Shown one piece after another: positions 1 through 9,559 of a stretch of DNA of 64,000 nt (positions are counted from its first letter, which is position 1; each line of letters begins with the position of its first letter). The stretch covers positions 55,694,727 through 55,758,726 of the forward strand of contig OZ022259.1 in NCBI GenBank assembly GCA_963978905.1, written 5' to 3'. The translations under genes were made by a program, and so were the position numbers. Below the pieces are notes generated by a model. That model searched no databases. It was not told the origin of the DNA and worked only from the letters and a program-made list of their open reading frames with translations. The stretch is from Trichostrongylus colubriformis (Eukaryota > Nematoda > Chromadorea > Rhabditida > Trichostrongylidae).

Positions 1-38
1 TTGGTGTACAATCCTAGCTAATAAAATAGTACTCATAT

Positions 39-806
39 GGGCACTATTCAACTTTCCTCACCCCAGATACCGCCAGTTGGTCAAAAAAATAATTTTCGCT
101 GAAACTTTGTCTGTAGGGGTTATTTGGGGTGCTGATTACGAATATGACATCGGTTTTTGCCGTTTGCGCCAAACTGGTAAAATTGCACCATGTTGGTGCA
201 ACGACTCGTTTTCACCAAATTCGCTGGAACTTCGCCCAGGAGGGTTATTGGGGGTGCTGATCACGAATATGACATCCGTTTGAGGCGCTAGCGTCGTTTA
301 GTTCCATTGCAGTGCAAATGTAGTAGGGGCACCACACTGTTCCCGCAAGTTTTGCCTAAGCCTTGAGGAGCAAGGGAACCTTTCCTTTCCTCTCAAGGCT
401 TAGGCGAAAATATACACTTGAGTGTGCAATGATGACTGTAGGATAGTATCAAATGAAAGATGATAACGGAATATGACGCTCTCCAGCTATATAAGCACTG
501 TAGCAGAAATGAACATGACTGGCCCTAACTTGAAAGGCGCTGAAAACGGCACTCGCACTGAATACGAATGTCATATCCGTGAACATATCAGCACCCCAAA
601 TAACCCCCTAGGCAAAGTTTCAGCGAATTTGGTGAAAACGAGTTGTTGCACCAACATGGTGCAATTGCACCAGTTTTGCGCAAACGGCAAAACGGATGTC
701 ATATTCGTGATCAGCACCTCAAATAACCCTCCTGGGCGAAGTTTCAGCGAATATTATTTTTTTGACCAACCCGCGATACTGGGGTGGGGAAAGTTGAATA
801 GTGCCC
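39..806. mobile_element. Foldback (inverted-repeat) DNA element, family FB1
   Basis: The two ends are inverted copies of each other, starting GGGCACTATTCAAC at 39 and ending GTTGAATAGTGCCC at 806, flanked by TCATAT at 33-38 and 807-812 (a 6-bp target duplication). The arms run for about 300 bp each and contain an internal repeated block with the words CGAATATGACATC and GGTGCTGAT. The centre (about 300-440) holds an imperfect hairpin around CTTAAGCCTTGAG-like sequence. The short ORFs on both strands are by-products of the inverted repeat. Related pieces lie at 5230-5500, 38620-38790 and 39718-40068. No transposase is encoded, so it is non-autonomous. Confidence 0.8.
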
Positions 807-1209
807 TCATATGTAGCGATTGGTTGAATGTAGCCATGTAATTGTTAATTCTGTACGTCGTTCGGAGCCTCACAAAGGCTCTAGGCTTCTACTGCATCTA
901 CAACATGTTTTGTGACTGATTCCAGCGTTTTGAAAAAAAAACAGAAAGCTCATGCATTTTATTCAGTTCTCTGTTTCTGGCTGCTGGAGGCGAAGCTGCG
1001 AAAGGAGTGGGGGGGGGGGTAAGAAATTGAATCCATTGGTTAGATTTGGGTGGATTTTTAGCACTCATTGTTGGTAAAGGGCAGGTACAAAGTGGCGAAT
1101 GGGAAGTTTGCAGTACAGTGCGAGCCCTTCGCCCTGGGTAAAGTGGTACGAACGACTTTCTTCGCACCTAGTGTACGAAGAGGTAATTACTGCTTCGCAC
1201 CTATAATAA
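807..1209. other. Spacer without recognisable gene
   Basis: I see no coding exon or RNA gene here. It contains a poly-G run near 1009-1018 and, at about 1160-1180, one copy of a CTTCGCAC...GTGCGAAG-type palindromic word that recurs near 3879, 5043, 5096 and 8437. Confidence 0.4.
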
Positions 1210-1396
1210 TATTAGGTTGTTGCAAAAATATTTTCGATTTAGAGGTATGTATAAAATAAGTAGATTTTTTACCACTATTCCATCCCAAGGAACGCCAGGC
1301 ATACCACTTGGTGGGTTTTTTTTCTGCTCTCTCAGAAACTTCTATGAATGTCGCTCTATGTTTTCCAGCCGGCCTTTTCCAGGGCTGCGTATAATC

Positions 1397-3247
1397 ATGA
1401 ACCGACGCGACTATCGAGTCATCATGCTTTATGAGTTTAAATTGGAACACTCCGCAGCGGAGGCAGCTCGTAATCTCAGCAGTGTTTTTGGGACGAATTG
1501 TCCTTGCGAACGAACAGTGGAGCTGTGGTTTAAAAAATTTGCTTCTGGCGATTTTGATCTCAAAGAGAAGTCGGGTCACGGCCGCAGGTCATCGCTTAAT
1601 GATCAAGATTTAAGGAGAGCCGTCGAAGCAAATCCGGAGACGAATACTCGTACGTTAGCAGAAGACCTAGGCGTACATTAATTTACAGTGGCCAGACATT
1701 TGCTGACAATGGGCAATGTCGTGACTTCCGTCCGTCTTATCGTAGATCACACCTGGGCGCGCGGGTCCCGATCTACCGGCTGGACGTAGTGGCGGGAAAA
1801 AACGTCTTCATAAGGAGCTGGAGTCTGTCAGTCTCATGCTTCCGTCTGTTGCGGTCTACCACGCGTGCTCCGGTCCAGTGGTCTATTGTTGCTGTTCTCA
1901 CGACCACTCCCGCCGCCGTCCTACTATCGCTGTGCTGTCTTATACGTAATCAACGTCGACGATACCCGCTTATGGAGAAGCGGCAGGGGAACGGAACCCC
2001 GCCAGTCCCCCCGTAAGAGTGAGCGACTGGGTCCTGCCCGTGAGTCCGTAGAATATGGTTTTATGTATTCATTTCGTATTGCCTATCTCATTGCTTTTAT
2101 TGCTATTGATGCATTATTGCTCATTGATCTCAGTACATAGTACATGAAGGCTGATCAATCTAAAATGGCGTTTATATATCAGAAGGTGTCTATGCCGGAA
2201 TATCTGAATGTTAAATTGCTACCGTTCTTGTATTTACCGGTCGGTCCGTTGTTGTAAAACATAACGTAGGTCCATGGTTGTGCGTCACGGGCGTAGGTCG
2301 TACTATGGTGTTAATGTAGGGAAAGTCCTCCACAGGAGGACCGGCGTTTAATGTATATCTCGTCGTAGGGGCAGCTAGGGCCTTCGAGTGTTCCGCGTAG
2401 GCAGAGCGAGAGAGCGAGCGTGGCGTAAGTCCCCGTAGACACCCTCGCGCCGACACTGACGCTACCCCCGCCGGTCTCCCCGATGCACAGCCCTGTGAGG
2501 TTTGTGATATCGCGGGGCACAAGCGTCTGTGCCGGCACGACAGGCAAGGTGAAGAAGATGTCGAAGTGGGTGCCTCATGACCTGACCGATGAGCAGCGTC
2601 TGGCACGTTTCGACTACTGCTCTAATCTCCTAGTTCGCCATAAAAATGAGCCATTTGTAAACCGTATTATAACTGTAGGTGAAAAATGGGTTCTTTATGA
2701 TAACAGGAAGCGGGGATTAGTCTGGGTAGATAAGGATGCTCCTCCAAAAACTTTTCCTAAACCCGACCTTCACCCTAAAAAGGTTATGATTACTGTGTGG
2801 TGGTGTTGTAAAGGTGTAATCCATTACAGTTTCTTGCAACCTGGTCAGACAGTCACAGCAGAGTCTTACTGTTGTGATCTGGAGCAAATGTATAGAAAGT
2901 TGCAAAAATTGTGGCCGGCGGTGGTGAATAGAGGAGGGCCGATCCTGTTGCAGGACAACGCAAGGCCACACACCTCACAAATCACTCGGCAATAATTGAC
3001 CCACTTGGGTATAGAAGTTCTCCCTCACCCAGCGTATTCTCCCGACCTTTACCCAACAGACTATCACTTTTTTCGAGCCCTCAATTCTCATCTGCGTCAG
3101 AAACAATTTACTAATTTAGACGATGTTGAATGTGCCTTCCTTGACTTCGTTGATTCTCGTGATAGTAGTTTTTATAGTGAAGGCTTAGATTTATTGCCTG
3201 TTTGTTGGCAAAAGTGTGTAGATTCTGATGGTTTTTACTTCTTTTAA
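1397..3247 (+). pseudogene. mariner transposase pseudogene (DD34D family)
   Basis: The frame starts MNRRDYRVIMLYEFK (helix-turn-helix, paired-like DNA-binding half) and continues after the insertion with KWVPHDL, the usual linker, then the catalytic half ending GFYFF. It is dead for several visible reasons. There are TAA stops at 1679-1681 and 2993-2995 and an LTR-like insertion at 1717-2542. The first catalytic Asp is also missing: the family motif T-x-D-E-x-W reads TVGEKW here. The second Asp (LLQDNARPH) and third Asp (SPDLYPTDYHFF) are present. In life this enzyme cuts and pastes the element at TA sites. The 3' part is close in sequence to the decayed piece inside 36313-36994. Confidence 0.9.
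1717..2542. mobile_element. Solo-LTR-like insertion inside the mariner
   Basis: The insertion begins TGTCGTG and ends CACGACA, and the host mariner sequence GGCAA is duplicated on both sides (1712-1716 and 2543-2547). TG...CA ends plus a 5-bp duplication are the signature of an LTR retrotransposon LTR, here 826 bp without any internal region, so a solo LTR left by recombination is the simplest reading. The mariner frame runs smoothly from one GGCAA copy into the other if the block is ignored, which fixes the borders. It is richer in GC than the surroundings. The ORFs inside show no recognisable protein. A non-autonomous DNA element with 7-bp inverted ends is the alternative. Confidence 0.75.
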
Positions 3248-4029
3248 TAAACTTATGTTTAAGCTGAGTTATAGCAGTTTGAAGTATGCGGTCCATTTCC
3301 GCAATTAATTTTGCGACAACCTAATATGCGAAGAAGGGGCGAGAATCTGAGGTCACCCAATTATGTAACTTGCCTACAACAGCCACCAAAAGAAAAACGA
3401 TATGAATAAAAGAAGCCAGGAGTGTATGAATTCTCTTATCGGATACTACATGCCGTTTGAAATATCTATTACATATTTATTACAAGTGATACATGAAGAC
3501 AAAGCAAATCAGAACTAGATTCAGATTAAAAATTTTCGGTTCCGTAAACAGATCATATAACTTTGTTGGTAACACAAACATTCCTATGCAATATGCCTTT
3601 ATTTTCTCAGGAGAAGGCTCAAAGGCTAAATTCGGTTCTTGTACTTCGCATTCTGTTTTTTTAAGTGAAACTTTGTACACTCCAGGAACGAATCCTGTGA
3701 CGTTTGAGTTTTTATTCATACAAGGTTTATTGATTGAATACTGTGAGTGTGTTCACGAACTGAAGCTCTTTTTTTGCCTTGTAATATCGGATTAAAATGC
3801 GTTCACTGCTGGCTTACCTTATTCATATCATTTTTCTTTTCGTGGCTGTTGTAGACATCCTCATTAATTACTTCTTCGCACATTAGGTGCGAATAAGAGC
3901 GGTTTGATTTAACAGTAAAAAAAATTCTTAAAAATTCTTAAAATTCTTTAAAAAATTTAAAAATTAGCACTGTTTCGAATTTCTCTCCAGCAGCAGTCAC
4001 TCCCAATGCAACAGTAAAATTAGATTTCT

Positions 4030-4840
4030 CATAGCCGGTTTCGCAATTTCAACTTCGGGAGATCATAACTCGGTTCAGATTGCCATCTTTTCTCACAGAA
4101 TAAGCACCATTTGATTCGCTACATTTTTGGAAGTATTATGGATATTTGCATATCTTATTTTGAAGAAGGGCTGATGATTCATTGAGCGCGAAAACAAAAA
4201 AAGACGACTTCAAACCATCACTCTTTCCGAACACACTGCTGCTGAAGAAGGTGTCCAGATGTTTGGAAAAGTGGGGCATAGTTAGCGCTACATCTGGTGA
4301 ATATGATAGACGAGTGATGGCTTCAGCCTTCAACTGCTTCAATCACTGGAAGAGGATTTGTGGAAAATGTGCTTGAGCATAGCTGCCCTGAGGGGTCCCT
4401 CGGCACCCATTTCTTTGGGTTTTTCCAAATCAAGGCTACTTGAGGTGGTTGGTCAAGCTTGTTTGTTGAGGGCCAATACTTGTGGATATCCCCTGCAACT
4501 ACGGGCGCTCATCGCTTTCTGTGGCTTTAGTTAAAGCGATTTGATCAATTGATTCGAGCAACTCGTTCTCATTTCTGCACTTCTGAAACCAGGGACAAAG
4601 TGTTCAGTACAATGCTTCACCCCCTCCCCTTGCAGCACTCACATTTGTGGTCACCTTCGCTGGGACTCAACTAAACAAAAACTCGTGAAGTGAAGTCATC
4701 TAAAAAGTGCCATTTTCGCAGTACTTTATAATTTTCCTAATAACTCGGAACACTCGTAACATTTCAAGAAAAGCATATATCCAGAAAGAGCAACTCTTTC
4801 TCTATCTAAGGAGCACAACTTGTAATTTAGCTCATGTAGA
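4030..4840 (+). repeat. Interspersed repeat, copy A (inverted copy at 38855-39715)
   Basis: This stretch matches the reverse complement of 38855-39715 over most of its length, for example GGAGATCATAACTCGG here and CCGAGTTATGATCTCC there, and GAAAGAGCAACTC against AAGTTGCTCTTTC. It holds no credible ORF. Ends and class are unknown. The 38.9-39.7 kb copy runs into CAACCTAATA, a mariner-like terminus, so it may be a mariner-derived non-autonomous element. Confidence 0.6.
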
Positions 4841-5229
4841 CGTGCTTCGAAATTTGTAAAAAATAGCAATAGAAAAAGTATAGAGAACAGTAAGAATAAA
4901 GGCAAAGTTGTAGGTTATTAGTGCGAAATAATCATGAGCACACAGCGCCAAAGAAAAACGCATACAAACGTCAATTTTCATTTTCTAGCACAAACCGCTC
5001 TTATCTACGGGCCGCTCTTATCTATGGGACTTTAGGGTACTTTTCCGCACATCAGGTGCGAAGAAAGTCATTCATACCACTTTATACACGCTCCTTCGCC
5101 CTGTGGTGCGAAGCAGCGATAACGAGGTTTGAAAACAAAAACGTCATGTGACGCCCACAGTCTGCGTTAACTGTGAATAATGTCAAGTAATTGGAGGATA
5201 ATCTGAATAAAAGAGGAGAATAAAGAAGG

Positions 5230-5500
5230 GCGTTATTCAACTATCACTACCCTAAACACCACGAGTTGTTCAATTTTTCCTCGCTGTTCACCGGCATTCA
5301 ACATGACTTCCGTTTGAGGCCCTGATGTCGCTCAGTGCTACTACAGCGGTGCCAGCGTACAATACCGCTCGCGTCGCGTGAGTAATTTTCGCCTTGCGAC
5401 GTTTTGTTCGCGAACAAACCGTCGCAAGGCGAAAATTACTCACGCGACGCGAGCGGTATTGTATGTAGTAGTGGGCGCCACACGGTGCCCTTTATTTTTG
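5230..5500. mobile_element. FB1-related foldback with long perfect hairpin
   Basis: The left edge (GGGCGTTATTCAAC at about 5227) and the words GACTTCCGTTTGAGG and GTCGCTCAGT relate it to the FB1 element at 39-806. Its centre is a near-perfect palindrome from about 5358 to 5463 with two 42-bp arms around TTGTTCGCGAACAA. The right arm degenerates after GGCGCCACACGGTGCCC. There is no coding capacity. Confidence 0.65.
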
Positions 5501-5638
5501 CATAAGGCTCAAAACTTTAAAAAATGACGAACTCAGATATGTCCATATATGTCTCGTATGAGGCTTTTTGAACTGGTTCATGCATTTTGTAAATATGTAC
5601 TTCAGCATGATTACTTCGTACAACTCCGGTTAATCATA

Positions 5639-6960
5639 CCCTATATCCTTCTATTATATAAGCCAGTAACTTTGTGCGTCTGTTTGTCGGTATGTCGGCC
5701 GGTATGTCGGTATGTAAGTATGTAAGTATGTCTATCCGTCTGCAAATGAATGACTGTGATAAGGGAATGATAGAGCAAAGCAACCGCTTTGGGTAGGGAG
5801 AAACCGATGGGTGTCGGAGTATCATTGTAAGGCTATGTTGTCATTGTGATAGCACCTCCTACTTATATAAACACCTATTTCGTGCCCCTGCCGTCATTCT
5901 GCGGTGCGCTGACGTCGCAGTAGGTGTCAGCACACTGGAATGGCATGCAGGTACGCTTAGTTATAGGAGGGACAGTACCATTTGGATTAGGCCGAGCAGG
6001 GGGTGGGTAATTGAGTGAATGAAAACTGTTTCAAGTTTAAGGAGGTCATTGCCGGCTTAGTGAGCTATCATAAAGTAAGTGGAGGGCCATAAGCGATGGT
6101 GGACCTCATAAGGGTTACATTCTCTGATCTGTGACTAGTGGGTGGCACCAGTGGATTTGCGGATAAGTTTGATTTTAACAATGTTCCTAATATAGATAAT
6201 CCGTTTGCCTGTGTGGGTGTCCGTCCGTTTTTCACGAAACTCATATCTCGCGTCGCAGCGAGGGTGGGACCCTGAATTTCACAAGTGATGTATGGATGGT
6301 ATAGGGACCGTGCGGTGATGGACCGAAAGTGATAGCAGCTGATAAGGGCTAATAAGGACCTTCCGGAGGCGAATGTCACCAAAGTCGTTTCGCCTTTCGC
6401 GTTGGCTCTAGAGCGTTGACCCTCCTAGGTATTGTTTGCGGTGGGACGGAGATATTAATGCTGGGTGACCCGCATTGACAATGGTTGATAAGATTCGATA
6501 AGGAGAGTAAAAAAGCTAGGGTCTCGAATCCGTTTCGTTTTTACATTGATCCTGGAGCGTTCATACTCACAGGTGTTGTGCGAGTTTGGGCGGGGACATT
6601 AATGGTGGTTGACCCGCATTGATAACGGTTGCTCAGGTTCGATAAGCAGCGTTGAAAGGTCAATGTCGCAAAATCCGTTTTCCCTCTCAACAGAAAGTGG
6701 AGTGTAGATAACATAACAACAACGTAATTCCCTCCTACGACAACAAAAGATAGTTGTCGTAGGAGGGAATTAGTCCGAAGCGGGACCTTAATGGTGGATA
6801 CAACGACTGCTCAGCGCTGTGAGAGCCGTTAAAGTAGGGGTAAAATCCAGTCCACCGCTAACTACTACAACACGACCGCTACAATGAAAGCGTCTGATGA
6901 ACCGTGCTATTGAGTGAACATATTTTGATTATGTTCTGATATCAGTTGCCGATGTATCGA
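5639..6960 (+). repeat. Helitron-like dispersed repeat, copy 1
   Basis: It begins with an AT-rich start (CTTCTATTATATAAGCC) followed by TGTCTGT/TATGTCGG runs, a layout typical of nematode Helitron 5' ends. It then holds internal subrepeats carrying CTCGCGTCGCAG, GACCCTGAATTTCACA, TCCGTTTCGCCTTTCG and GACACTCACAGGTGT. The same blocks recur at 7045-7270 (start only), 19612-19877 plus 24788-25990, 40480-41612 (inverted) and 45390-45920. No RepHel protein is present, so all copies are non-autonomous. The Helitron assignment is an inference from the end structure. Confidence 0.5.
6725..6772. repeat. Perfect 20-bp-arm hairpin
   Basis: The arms TAATTCCCTCCTACGACAAC (6725-6744) and its exact reverse complement (6753-6772) are separated by the 8-nt loop AAAAGATA. 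It sits inside the Helitron-like repeat. It could be a recent inverted insertion or a structured 3' end of one repeat unit. No function can be assigned. Confidence 0.7.
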
Positions 6961-7044
6961 CCGTTAAATTGTTTAGCGTCCAAATAATGGTTCGCGTCTT
7001 TTGATACTTCGTTCTACACTTCATGATCAGGATACAATCTACAT

Positions 7045-7270
7045 ATCCTTCTATTATAAAAACCATTCTTTTTGTATGTCAGTCTGTATGTCTATCTGTC
7101 CGCAACCGAGTAATTGTGTTTAGGGAATGATAGAGCAAACAACTGCTCTAGGTCCGGAGAAACCGATGGGTAATGGAGTATCATTGTAAGGCCATGTTAT
7201 CGTAGTGATAGTATCTCCACTTCTATAACGTATGTCCTACCCTCACCTCATTCTTGAACTAAACCGATCA
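7045..7270 (+). repeat. Helitron-like repeat, second 5' end
   Basis: This repeats the opening of the 5639 copy: an AT-rich start (CCTTCTATTATAAAAACC), TGTCTATCTGTCCGC, then GAATGATAGAGCAAA, GGAGAAACCGATGGG and AGTATCATTGTAAGG in the same order. The copies then diverge. About 7270-8630 downstream holds no gene that I can recognise. Confidence 0.5.
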
Positions 7271-8632
7271 AATACTTGTTGACGGTGTGAATCAAAGCGA
7301 TTGCAATCAATCTCACAAGCCATGAGTGGCTCAGACACCTATCATGAAGTACTTGGAAGGCCGGAACGGATGGTAGATCTCACAATGGGGTACATTCTCT
7401 GATTTCTGTCACTAATGGGTGCACCAGAGGATATGCGGATAAGTGTGAATCCAACAATGTTGTACAATCATCCTTGCCAAATCACATTGCTGAGCAGTTG
7501 CTAACATTATCGTATAGATACCAGTCGGATCGCCAAGCCGCCGTCGCTCGCTCCTTCTCAGGGGCACGGCTTCGCTAGCCCTTTCAGATTTCATTTTTCT
7601 GTCTCACCCCTTCTAAATACAGGGCGTCAGTAGTCATTACTCTACTCCAGTGCCCGCTCTTCGAGGTGGCAGTACCGGCACTGCCAAATCTATATGGGTT
7701 TGCTTCCATGTCGATCGACACATGAAGCCCAATGTTCAGATCTGATCAAATCCCTTTGCGGAGTCATGCCGGATGTGGACCATGTGCGCTGCGGAAAAGC
7801 AGGCATAGCTGAAACTTTATGCATCCCAATGCTTTCGCCTTGAACAGTCTTCCGTTCTCTTCTCCGGTCTTATGCAGAAAGCTACTATTACTGCGGCATT
7901 TGAAGGGCAGCGAGAAATGTCTCTTGAGAATGCTAGGAGAATGAGACAATGTATGTTAAATTCATTTTTATAAAATAATGCCAACAATAATGCCAAGATG
8001 TTACTACGTGTTCTTTGATCAGACGTATGGCCATATTGTGTTTCTTTCGCTACCTATCGACTGGATAGAGTGAAGTCTTTGCGGGAGGTATGCGCTTCTC
8101 ACATCTTGCTCAGTATGCGCCGAACATTTCCACATATCACCTTGAAATCTTTATCACCGAGTGCTCATTGTAAGTATCCATATCAGTAATAACCGCTGAC
8201 CTATGTAAAGAGTGTGTAAGTGCATTCATAAAGAAAATGAAATTTTGAGGGAGCCCGGCGAAGCCTGGCCCTCCTAGGAAGGAGGAGGCCCGGCAGTAGC
8301 TGGGCTATCCGACTGGTAAATATGAAAATGAGCAATATATGGATATGCAATTTGTTCCTTTAATTACTTGACCTTATTTACGACTGCAGATTCTAGACAA
8401 CACATGAGCTCTTGATTTCTGACCTCGTTATCGTTTCTTCGCACTATGGGTGCGTAAATTTTGGTGACAGGACAGTTGAGCAGAAGTTCTCAACATGCTG
8501 AAAGGCGATCCATATGAATAGAAGGTGAGGGGGGCATCCGTAGGCTATGAGACGGGCGACTGTCTCACCAGTTTGATAGAGTTAACTTTGAATGGATTGA
8601 AAGTTGCATAGTTTATCAGTATCAATGCATTT

Positions 8633-8810
8633 ATAGTCCATCTCCCGAAAACTGACTGGGCGTGTCCTTCAAACTTGGGTGAATGGCGAGAGTGAGAGTA
8701 CGTGGCAAGAGTGAGAGTGTGTGGCGGAGTGAGAGAATGGAGAGAGTTTGATACACGTTCATACAAGTCCGTAGGACACGCCTACTCAGTTTTTGGGAAA
8801 TGGACTGTAT
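8633..8810 (-). mobile_element. TA-flanked MITE family M1, copy 1 (inverted)
   Basis: The ends are TAGTCCATCTCCCGAAAACTG and its inverted partner TTTTGGGAAATGGACTG next to TA, with GGGCGTGTCCTTCAAACTTGG / CAAGTCCGTAGGACACGCC as inner arms and a GAGAGTGAGAGT-rich loop. Three more copies lie at 18551-18700, 43189-43325 and 43963-44142. TA duplication and about 180-bp size fit a Tc1/mariner-type MITE. Confidence 0.75.
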
Positions 8811-9559
8811 ATACCAGTTGGGCTTCACACTACTGTGCGTGTAATATCACGGGCGTCAGTTGGTTGACCGTAATTGCCTTTTTCTATGAATTCATTCAGT
8901 ACCTATTACCACATCACGCTCCACCCGTTTTTGGCTGGCCCCTGCTCGCTTCAAGCACGTTCAATATGGCTTCGACGTAGGACATTTCAGCCTATTTTTT
9001 CCTGGTCTCAAGCGCGTTGGATCCGGGCTATGAATCTTTATTATGCGGGACCGACCATTCGGGTTGCGCTCCGTCCACTGTGCTCATGCCTCTTTCTTGA
9101 CTTTCAGGAACTCATCGCTTCCTTATCCCATCTTTACCTCACGTTGGGACGATGTTCGAACCGAACAAACAATATTTGGTCTGAAAACGGGACATTCTAG
9201 TGCGCGCCCCGCCCACCGTGTGCGGAGCTCAACTTGACCCACGTGTGCTCTTTACTTCTTGTCTCACGCCCTACTCATCTTAAGCCCCCCCCCCTCCCAC
9301 CTCCACAAGTTGTTTTTCACGTAACGTTCAAGTTCCGCCCAGCTTCGTCCACTGTGCCCAGACTTCATAACTTTCAAAAACTCTCTCTGACCACAATCTA
9401 TCTTTCCCCACTTTTGGGGCACTCTCAAACTCAATTAACAATTTCCGGCCCGAAAACGGAACATTCCAGCGCACGCCCTGCCCATTGTGGTCGTAGCTTG
9501 ACTTAGCCCATGTGCGCTCTTTACTTCTTGTGCCATCCCCTGTCCATAGCAAACCCGTC

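Larger units (their letters stand above)
1212..3324 (+). mobile_element. mariner-type transposon, disrupted
   Basis: Terminal inverted repeats start TTAGGTTGTTGCAAAA at 1212 and end TTTTGCGACAACCTAA at 3324, flanked by TA at 1210-1211 and 3325-3326, as expected for Tc1/mariner. It carries a mariner transposase frame (1397-3247) that is split by a separate 826-bp insertion at 1717-2542. Without that insertion the element is about 1.29 kb, the normal mariner length. The ends resemble those of the second mariner at 33707-34902 (both start TTAGGTTGT). Confidence 0.92.

Noticed and set aside
77..841. ORFs of 68 and 122 codons near the left edge
   Set aside because: They are read from opposite arms of the same inverted repeat and mirror each other; no domain.
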